Origin: Candidatus Tenebribacter mawsonii
GTDB taxonomy: Bacteria > Cloacimonadota > Cloacimonadia > Cloacimonadales > TCS61
Assembly (NCBI GenBank): GCA_030765665.1
Contig: JAVCCD010000293.1
Location: forward strand, 1-5,075
DNA: 5,075 nucleotides
Direction: 5' to 3'
Shown here piece by piece: positions 1 to 4,902 of the stretch; position 1 is the stretch's first letter, and every line of letters begins with the position of its first letter. The position numbers and the translations under genes are program-made. The notes under the pieces were generated by a model. It did not search any database. It had not been told where the DNA came from and worked only from the letters and a program-made list of their open reading frames with translations.

Positions 1-32
1 GAGCGATTTAATAAAATTTAATCGAGGAAATT

Positions 33-1340
33 ATGTCTGATCAAATATCATTATTTTCAGAAGAGAAAACACCAACCAATATCCCATTAGCAGAAAAGAT
101 ACGTCCTTCGACAATTGAAGAGATAATCGGACAGCACGAGATAATGAAGGATGGTTCCCAGTTACGTAATATGATCAAGAACGATAATTACAGTTCATTC
201 ATTTTATGGGGTCCGCCCGGAACCGGGAAAACAACTATCGCAAGATTGATCGAAAAGAAAACGAAATCCAAGTTCATCTCTTTCAGTGCTGTGTTATCCA
301 GTATTAAAGATGTAAAAGTAGTGATGAAAGAAGCAGAATTTACATTTAAAACAAAAGATAAGAGTACAATTCTATTCATCGACGAGATCCATAGATTCAA
401 TAAAGCTCAACAGGATGCATTCCTTCATTATTTAGAATCAGGCGCTGTAATTCTTATTGGTGCTACTACCGAAAATCCATCTTTTGAGGTTATTCCAGCA
501 CTGCTTTCACGCTGCAATGTTTTTGTATTAAATCAGCTTTCAGATGATGATATTGCAAGAATTATTAAGCGTGCAATGGAAGAGATAAATGCTGAATTAG
601 TATTTAAAGAAAATTGCATTCCCTACATTGCAGAACTTTGCGGAGGTGATGCCCGAAAAGCCTTGAATTACCTGGAAAGCATTATTAAAAATTCAAAAGG
701 GAAAAAGCAAATAGATGTAGAATTTATCTCCAATATACTCAGCCGTAAAGCGATGTTTTACGATAAAGACAGAGAGGAACATTATAATGTAATTTCAGCT
801 CTGCATAAATCGTTACGAGGAAGTGATCCTCAAGCCGGGTTATACTGGCTTGCCCGAATGCTGGAAGCTGGTGAGGATCCGCTTTATGTGGCTCGCCGTT
901 TGGTGCGATTTGCTTCCGAAGATGTTGGACTTGCCGATCCTCATGCACTGGTTCAGGCAATAGCTGCCAAAGAGGCATGTCATTTTTTAGGAATGCCGGA
1001 AGCAAATACTGCGCTGGCACAGTTGGTGGTATATCTTGCCACTGCACCAAAGAGCAACGCACTTTATTCAGGTTACAAAAAGGCAGCTGAGGATGCCAGA
1101 AAAACTAGCCATCTTGGTGTTCCGCTTCATATTCGTAATGCTCCCACAAAGCTAATGAAAGATCTTGATTACGGTAAAAATTATAAATATGATCATATGG
1201 CAGAAAATGCTTACAGCTATCAGAATTATTTTCCTGAAAAAATGGGTGAAAAAGAATATTATAAACCATCAACATTCGGATATGAAAAAGAGGTGCAAAA
1301 ACGATTGGATTGGTGGAAGAAATTAAGAGAAGAAAAATAA
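33..1340 (+). CDS. rarA: Replication-associated recombination protein A (RarA/MgsA), AAA+ ATPase
   Basis: RarA is a cytoplasmic clamp-loader-like AAA+ ATPase acting at stalled or gapped replication forks; E. coli RarA is 447 residues, and this protein (435) is full length. Seen in order: Walker A GPPGTGKTT (60-68), Walker B ILFIDEIH (113-120, D117 and E118), sensor 1 LIGATTENPSF (141-151), a probable arginine finger R160 in ALLSRC, and sensor 2 GGDARKALNYLE (204-215). The family-specific C-terminal part follows, with SLRGSDPQAGLYWLARMLEAG (260-280) and ARRLVRFASEDVGLADP (287-303), and a tail YYKPSTFGYEKE. The ATG has a gagg Shine-Dalgarno (24-27) five bases upstream. Residues 4-8 read QISLF, a match to the bacterial beta-clamp-binding pentapeptide. 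The gene stands alone on this strand; the next plus-strand gene is a transposase behind a repeat array. Identification is very secure; the clamp contact is inferred. Confidence 0.97.
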   Translation: MSDQISLFSEEKTPTNIPLAEKIRPSTIEEIIGQHEIMKDGSQLRNMIKNDNYSSFILWGPPGTGKTTIARLIEKKTKSKFISFSAVLSSIKDVKVVMKEAEFTFKTKDKSTILFIDEIHRFNKAQQDAFLHYLESGAVILIGATTENPSFEVIPALLSRCNVFVLNQLSDDDIARIIKRAMEEINAELVFKENCIPYIAELCGGDARKALNYLESIIKNSKGKKQIDVEFISNILSRKAMFYDKDREEHYNVISALHKSLRGSDPQAGLYWLARMLEAGEDPLYVARRLVRFASEDVGLADPHALVQAIAAKEACHFLGMPEANTALAQLVVYLATAPKSNALYSGYKKAAEDARKTSHLGVPLHIRNAPTKLMKDLDYGKNYKYDHMAENAYSYQNYFPEKMGEKEYYKPSTFGYEKEVQKRLDWWKKLREEK

Positions 1341-1343
1341 TTT

Positions 1344-1439
1344 GTAAAGACGCTATTTATTACGACAGTAAAGATATAAAATATTGCAATAGTAAAGACG
1401 CAAAATATTGCAATAGTAAAGACGCAAAATATTGCGTCT
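1344..1439 (+). repeat. Four tandem 24-base repeat units between rarA and the transposase
   Basis: Units start at 1344, 1368, 1392 and 1416, exactly 24 bases apart, each opening with gtaaaga. Units 3 and 4 share gtaaagacgcaaaatattgc. Unit 2 has gatat for gacgc, and unit 1 is the most decayed (gtaaagacgctatttattac). Units 2 and 3 end in aata, while unit 4 ends in gtct and so completes a hairpin. The core is the same as in the repeats inside the downstream transposase gene, so this is one repeat family associated with that gene. The gradient of decay from left to right suggests older copies lie at the rarA end. The array occupies almost all of the gap after rarA, and I see no ordinary terminator or promoter in it. 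Confidence 0.9.
1420..1439 (+). repeat. Completed hairpin of the repeat family just upstream of the transposase start
   Basis: Arms agacgcaa (1420-1427) and ttgcgtct (1432-1439) are perfectly complementary around an aata loop. Only ten bases (1440-1449) separate the hairpin from the transposase ATG, and they contain no Shine-Dalgarno-like purine run. The hairpin therefore sits where a ribosome would normally load, and it may affect translation of the transposase. Possible roles are an element end, a binding site for the transposase or its mRNA, or simply the nearest inserted copy; only the structure itself is seen. Confidence 0.8.
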
Positions 1440-1449
1440 CTAATAAAAT

Positions 1450-2073
1450 ATGAAATATAACAATAGATATCGAATTGATACAACCCGTTTACCTTCTTGG
1501 GATTATGGAGCAAATGCTCCGTATTTTGTAACAATATGCACAAAAAATAGAGAAAAATTCTTTGGTAAAATCATAAATAACAGTGTTAGATTATCACCAA
1601 TTGGTAAAATCGCCCAGAAATACTGGTTGGAGATTCCCAAACATTTTCCTTTTGTTAAATTAGATAAATTCATAATCATGCCAAATCATATACATGGAAT
1701 AATCATTATCAACAAAAATGTAGAGACACAATATTTTGTGTCTCCCAAAAACACCAACGATCCAAATGTAAAGACGCAAAATATTGCCGGAACAAACGTA
1801 AAGACGCAAAATATTGCCGGAACAAACGTAGAGACGCAAAATATTGCGTCTCTACAAAAGAATAAATTCGGACCACAATCACAAAATCTCGCATCAATTG
1901 TTCGTGGATTTAAATCCGGTGTTAAATCATATACAACAAAAAACAACCTTGAATTTGCATGGCAACCAAGATATTATGATCATATAATTAGAGATTATGA
2001 ATCTTTAGAAAGGATACGTAAATATATTCAACTGAATCCTAATAGATGGTTAGATGATGAATATCAGCTTTAG
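1450..2073 (+). CDS. REP-associated tyrosine transposase (RAYT), IS200/Y1-transposase-like
   Basis: Single-strand DNA transposase of the HUH/Y1 superfamily; RAYTs are usually single-copy, chromosomally resident enzymes that act on short palindromic (REP-like) repeats. Seen: an N-terminal strand APYFVTICTKNREKFFG (22-38), the metal-binding HUH motif H80-I81-H82 in IIMPNHIHGI, an amphipathic helix segment ASIVRGFKSGVKSY (148-161), and the C-terminal WQPRYYDHIIRD (171-182), in which Y176 is the likely nucleophile, followed by LERIRKYIQLNPNRW. All key residues are present, so the enzyme is probably active. Residues 91-135 are unusual: they are translated repeat copies (VETQYFVS, then NVKTQNIAGT twice, then NVETQNIASL), a polar insert between HUH and Tyr motifs. 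The ATG at 1450 gives a typical family N terminus but has no Shine-Dalgarno; the 24-base repeat array lies immediately upstream. The next gene is convergent. Confidence 0.93.
   Translation: MKYNNRYRIDTTRLPSWDYGANAPYFVTICTKNREKFFGKIINNSVRLSPIGKIAQKYWLEIPKHFPFVKLDKFIIMPNHIHGIIIINKNVETQYFVSPKNTNDPNVKTQNIAGTNVKTQNIAGTNVETQNIASLQKNKFGPQSQNLASIVRGFKSGVKSYTTKNNLEFAWQPRYYDHIIRDYESLERIRKYIQLNPNRWLDDEYQL
1720..1745 (-). repeat. Inverted, diverged copy of the palindromic repeat inside the transposase gene
   Basis: Arms gagacacaa (1723-1731) and ttgtgtctc (1736-1744) pair perfectly around a tatt loop. Other copies have gacgc/gcgtc and an aata loop. Since tatt is the reverse complement of aata, this copy lies in the opposite orientation. 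Its arm differs from the consensus by G to A on one side and the matching C to T on the other, so pairing is preserved. It is read in frame as V-E-T-Q-Y-F-V-S (residues 91-98). The right outer end has decayed (ctccc instead of ctctac). Confidence 0.85.
1768..1855 (+). repeat. In-frame repeat array inside the transposase gene: two 30-base units and a full palindrome
   Basis: Two identical 30-base units (1768-1797 and 1798-1827) begin gtaaagacgcaaaatattgc and end cggaacaaac; a third unit starts at 1828 and ends as a complete palindrome. Thirty bases equal ten codons, so the array is translated as NVKTQNIAGT-type peptides (residues 106-135) without disturbing the frame. The first 20 bases of each 30-base unit match units 3 and 4 of the array upstream of the gene (1344-1439), but the fill between cores differs in length and sequence (24-base versus 30-base period), so the two arrays expanded separately or diverged after duplication. 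Confidence 0.92.
1828..1855 (+). repeat. Perfect 28-base palindrome, probable consensus form of the repeat
   Basis: Arms gtagagacgcaa (1828-1839) and ttgcgtctctac (1844-1855) are perfectly complementary over 12 bases around an aata loop. It is the longest and cleanest copy in the window and probably represents the full-length repeat from which the other copies are derived or truncated. From memory, palindromes opening with gtagagacg are dispersed in several bacterial phyla, including Bacteroidota and cyanobacteria; this was not checked here. Confidence 0.92.
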
Positions 2074-2092
2074 AGCGATTCGTGAATCACTC
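2073..2092. repeat. Imperfect hairpin filling the gap between convergent genes
   Basis: Arms gagcgattc and gaatcactc pair except for one C-A mismatch (2076 with 2089), with a two- to four-base loop. The hairpin starts on the last base of the transposase stop codon and ends on the base before the stop codon of the opposing LOG-family gene, so it is the entire intergenic sequence. Neither side has a T run, which argues against a standard intrinsic terminator, though it could slow polymerase in both directions. Its sequence is unrelated to the gacgc repeat family, so it may be a second dispersed palindrome type. Confidence 0.7.
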
Positions 2093-2662
2093 CTATCTAT
2101 CTATCCATTTATCAATTTTTACAGGTTTGTATTTTTCAAATTTATCTAAGATCATTTTGGGATCGGTATCTACAATTATTGCTTTTCGATGTTCGCTCTT
2201 CACAAAACGCATTTCAACAGATTTATCAAAAAACTTGAGCAATCCATCATAATATCCATTCACATTAAGAATTCCACAAGGTTTAGAACTGTATCCAATC
2301 TGTGACCATGTAAGAATTTCCAACAATTCTTCAAAGGTTCCAAATCCACCTGGTAATGCTATAAAACCATCTGAGATCTCAAACATTTTTGCTTTGCGTT
2401 GGTGCATTGTATCTGTCACAATAAGCTTAGTAAGATCAGGGTGTTGAACTCTGCCATCAAATACTTTTGGCAATACACCAATAACTGATGCGCCACTGCT
2501 AAGAGCACCTTTTGCAACTTCTCCCATTAAGCCCAGATTAGAAGAGCCATATACTAATCCATATCCGTGAGTAGCTATCTCAGCACCTAGCTTGTTTGCC
2601 ATCTGTAAATATGCGGGGTCAGCTCCGGGACTCGAACCACAAAATACGCATATATTCTTCAT
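2093..2662 (-). CDS. LOG-family protein (TIGR00730 type), probable nucleotide 5'-monophosphate phosphoribohydrolase
   Basis: LOG-family enzymes have a Rossmann-like fold and cleave the N-glycosidic bond of nucleoside 5'-monophosphates, originally described for cytokinin riboside monophosphates; in most bacteria the true substrate is uncertain. Seen: N-terminal NICVFCGSSPG (3-13), the nucleotide-binding loop LVYGSSNLGLMG (36-47), the catalytic-region MHQRKAKM (86-93), and the family signature PGGFGTFEE (104-112) with E112 as the conserved acid. At 189 residues it is a normal length. In loop 39-47, GSSNLGLMG has two serines where GGG or GGA is common, a mild departure. The ATG follows the stop codon of the CBS gene with no gap (TAG-ATG), and there is only a weak aaga upstream, so translation probably depends on re-initiation. 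It is the last gene of the minus-strand run and meets the transposase gene tail to tail. Family assignment is secure; the physiological substrate is not known. Confidence 0.93.
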   Translation of the reverse strand: MKNICVFCGSSPGADPAYLQMANKLGAEIATHGYGLVYGSSNLGLMGEVAKGALSSGASVIGVLPKVFDGRVQHPDLTKLIVTDTMHQRKAKMFEISDGFIALPGGFGTFEELLEILTWSQIGYSSKPCGILNVNGYYDGLLKFFDKSVEMRFVKSEHRKAIIVDTDPKMILDKFEKYKPVKIDKWIDR

Positions 2663-3124
2663 CTAAAATTCTTGGTTGTTTGGTTGTGGTGTCTTACCTT
2701 TTATATGATCAAGATATGTTTTTGCAACATGCTCAGTATGTTCTAATTGCGCTTTTACAATATCTCCAATAGATATTACACCAGTAATCACAGACTCTTT
2801 CATTACAGGAAGATGCTTGATTCTATTTTCGGTCATGATGCTCATCGCATATTGGATATTATCATCTTCTGAAACAACTATAATATCTTCGTATTTGGTC
2901 ATTATGTCTTTCACTTTTATGTCAGTAAATTTTTGTACATCTTTAAAACATTTTATTGCGTCTTTTTCTGTCATGATCCCGATGAAGTTACCATTTGAAT
3001 CATTAACCATACAAGAGCCAATTTTCTTTTCTACAAAGTTATCAAGCACCTTGCAGATCTGTTCGTTTTCACTAACTGAATAAACAAAACCACCCTTAAT
3101 TTTAAGAATATCTTTAATTAGCAT
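2663..3124 (-). CDS. Small protein with two CBS domains
   Basis: A stand-alone CBS pair of 153 residues with no attached catalytic domain. CBS 1 spans about residues 5-62, with GIMTEKDAIK (49-58); CBS 2 spans about 74-127, with RIKHLPVM (101-108) and GVISIGDIVK (115-124). The aspartates in EKDAIK and GDIVK are at the usual ribose-binding position of adenylate-binding CBS domains. Such modules typically bind AMP, ATP or S-adenosylmethionine and regulate a partner. The C-terminal tail (about 128-153) is polar and probably flexible. It starts 8 bases after the Fe-S flavoprotein gene with a strong aggaggt site and abuts the LOG gene. An energy-charge sensor for the upstream redox complex, or for the nucleotide-cleaving LOG protein, would make sense, but that is inference from position only. 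Confidence 0.92.
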   Translation of the reverse strand: MLIKDILKIKGGFVYSVSENEQICKVLDNFVEKKIGSCMVNDSNGNFIGIMTEKDAIKCFKDVQKFTDIKVKDIMTKYEDIIVVSEDDNIQYAMSIMTENRIKHLPVMKESVITGVISIGDIVKAQLEHTEHVAKTYLDHIKGKTPQPNNQEF

Positions 3125-3127
3125 ACT

Positions 3128-3134
3128 ACCTCCT
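3128..3134 (-). promoter_or_regulatory. Strong ribosome binding site of the CBS-domain gene
   Basis: The minus strand reads aggaggt, ending three bases before the ATG at 3124. It overlaps the TAG stop (3135-3133) of the upstream gene. This fixes the start of the CBS gene and implies coupled translation with the oxidoreductase gene. Confidence 0.85.
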
Positions 3135-4902
3135 ACGCATTCAAATATTTATCAATTCCTATTGCAGCTTTATGACCATCTGCAATAGCACTTACAGCAT
3201 CAGCTTTACTATTGGAAGCATCTCCGCCTGAGAAGATCTTTTCCACACTTGTTTGTCCGGAATCATTCACTACAACCTTACCCCATTTAGTTTCAAACTT
3301 ATTTCTTACTTCAACAGGTAAAAATGATAGATCAGCATTTTGTCCAATCGCAATAATAAATGTATCCAGATTTGTTTCGAATGTTTCACCTTTTATCAGA
3401 ACCGGTTTTGGTCTTTTACCTTCTTCGTAGATCATTTTGTTTTTACCCCAGATAAACTTGATCCCAGAACCATTTTTCTTGATTTCCAGAGGAGTTGTTT
3501 GTGGAAAGAACTTTACATTTTCTTCTTGAGCTTCTATTATTTCTTCTACATCTGCAGGCATATCTTCAATTCTTCTTCTGTAATATACTTCTACGTCTGC
3601 ACCAAGTCTTTTAGCAGTTCTTGCAGCATCCATTGCGGAGTTTCCGCCACCAATTACAGCCACTTTGTCTCCAAGTTCGATCTCTTCTTTATTGGTTACT
3701 TTATTAAGCAATTCAATTCCTGAAATCACATTAGGAAGTTTTTCACCTGTTATATTTACCGGAATGGAATTCCAAAGTCCGGGAGATATGAAAATTGCAT
3801 CATGAGTTTTATAAATCTCATCAAATTTAACTTCATCTCCAATTCTTGAATTGTAGTTTATCTTAACACCAAGTGAAGTGATATAATCGATATCTTTATC
3901 AAGTTGATCGTATGGCAATCGGTATTCAGGAATTCCGTATCTAAGCATTCCTCCACCCTTATCATTACTCTCATAAATTGTGATCTCATAACCTAATAAT
4001 CGCAAATAATAAGCTGCCGAAAGTCCTCCAGGTCCTGCTCCAATTATTGCAACTTTTTTATTATTTGTTTGAATAATATCTTTTAGGATTTTAGCAATTT
4101 CTTCTGCAGAAACTTGATCGAGTATATATCTCTTTAACCAGCGAATTGCAATAGGCTCTCCATTATGAGCTAATGAGCATACATCTTCACAGTGATGAGT
4201 ACAGATCCTTCCACAACTTGCAGAGAATGGATTTGTTTTGTAAAGGATTTGAACTGCGAGATCAATATCATCTTCTCTAATTGCTTTGATATATTCAGGA
4301 ATATCCATATGGGCAGGACAACGAGCAACACAAATTCCGCATTCAAGACATCTTTCAGCTTCAGCTATTGCCTGTTCTTTTGAGTAGCCTTTTACCATTT
4401 CTATAAATGATGAACTTCTTGCTTCTACACTCAGTTCGTGCATAGGAATTCTTTCGAAATCTATAAGTTGGAAATTCTCATCTCGCTTGTAGCCTTTTTC
4501 TGCATTATCCCATTCTTTTTTATCGGCTCCCGGAATAAATCTAAAATCTTCAGCTTCCTCAGAGATCCAGGTATATTCATTTGACATCGTTAGTGAGCCT
4601 GTCGGGCATACATCCACACAAAGTGCACACCAGCAGCAACGACCGTAATCTAACTTAGGTCGCAATCCACTATCACCCATATCGGTTTCTTGTCCTTCTA
4701 CCGGAACCAGATCAATCGCTGCATTCTGGCAGATATCTTCACAAGTTCCACAACCAATACATTTCTCAAGATCATTTTTATGGAAACCTCTATAATTATC
4801 TGCTCCTGGTCTATCCTTGATAGGATCTGCGATTGTCCATAGTTTTTGAGCAGCTCGTTTCCAAACACTAAAAGGTGAAATTATATCTCGTAAACTCATC
4901 AT
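3133..4902 (-). CDS. Fused ferredoxin/NuoI-like and GltD-like FAD-NAD(P)H oxidoreductase
   Basis: This 589-residue cytoplasmic or membrane-peripheral protein carries several electron-transfer modules. Residues 1-110 resemble NuoI/MbhN-type subunits and hold two 4Fe-4S sites: C48-C51-C54-C58 and C89-C92-C95-C99 followed by P100. Residues about 160-260 form the Fer4_20 domain of glutamate synthase small subunits, with CLECGICVARCP (C185, C188, C191, C195) and C230-C234-C238-C242. A FAD site GAGPGG (288-293), an NAD(P)H site GGGNSAMD (418-425) followed by YYRRR (440-444, suggesting NADPH), GQNAD (520-524) and FSGGD (557-561) complete the GltD fold. No glutamate synthase large subunit is visible; a hydrogenase/complex I-like subunit precedes it, so the protein probably passes electrons between NAD(P)H and that complex rather than making glutamate. 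Two ATGs lie in tandem (4902, 4899); the gagagg site favours the second. The first overlaps the upstream stop as TAATG. Confidence 0.93.
   Translation of the reverse strand: MMSLRDIISPFSVWKRAAQKLWTIADPIKDRPGADNYRGFHKNDLEKCIGCGTCEDICQNAAIDLVPVEGQETDMGDSGLRPKLDYGRCCWCALCVDVCPTGSLTMSNEYTWISEEAEDFRFIPGADKKEWDNAEKGYKRDENFQLIDFERIPMHELSVEARSSSFIEMVKGYSKEQAIAEAERCLECGICVARCPAHMDIPEYIKAIREDDIDLAVQILYKTNPFSASCGRICTHHCEDVCSLAHNGEPIAIRWLKRYILDQVSAEEIAKILKDIIQTNNKKVAIIGAGPGGLSAAYYLRLLGYEITIYESNDKGGGMLRYGIPEYRLPYDQLDKDIDYITSLGVKINYNSRIGDEVKFDEIYKTHDAIFISPGLWNSIPVNITGEKLPNVISGIELLNKVTNKEEIELGDKVAVIGGGNSAMDAARTAKRLGADVEVYYRRRIEDMPADVEEIIEAQEENVKFFPQTTPLEIKKNGSGIKFIWGKNKMIYEEGKRPKPVLIKGETFETNLDTFIIAIGQNADLSFLPVEVRNKFETKWGKVVVNDSGQTSVEKIFSGGDASNSKADAVSAIADGHKAAIGIDKYLNA

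Noticed and set aside
1..32. Opening gagcgattta and following tttaatcgagg as another copy of the 2073-2092 palindrome
   Set aside because: Only the first eight bases match, the possible stem is imperfect, and the window edge cuts the context; too weak to call a repeat or to infer a target duplication.
739..1062. Minus-strand open frame of about 107 codons within rarA
   Set aside because: It is antisense to a strongly conserved coding region, with no ribosome site or recognisable domain.
1344..1855. Regularly spaced repeats resembling a CRISPR array
   Set aside because: Units are tandem at 24 or 30 bases without unique spacers, are largely coding in the second array, and there are no cas genes.
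1686..1946. Minus-strand open frames with repeated AIFCVFTFVP-like peptides
   Set aside because: They are antisense readings of the palindromic repeats; because the repeat is palindromic both strands stay open, which explains them without a gene.
1450..2073. Transposase as a pseudogene disrupted by repeat insertion
   Set aside because: The frame is open throughout, the inserted units are multiples of codons, and HUH, the Tyr region and the C-terminal helix are all intact.
2093..2106. Short ctat tandem repeat at the end of the LOG gene
   Set aside because: Only about three units, and it encodes the ordinary C-terminal WIDR and stop; no sign of a phase-variation tract.
3133..4902. Authentic glutamate synthase small subunit (gltD)
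   Set aside because: It has an extra NuoI-like two-cluster N-terminal domain and no large-subunit partner in view; it is coupled to a hydrogenase/complex I-like gene instead.
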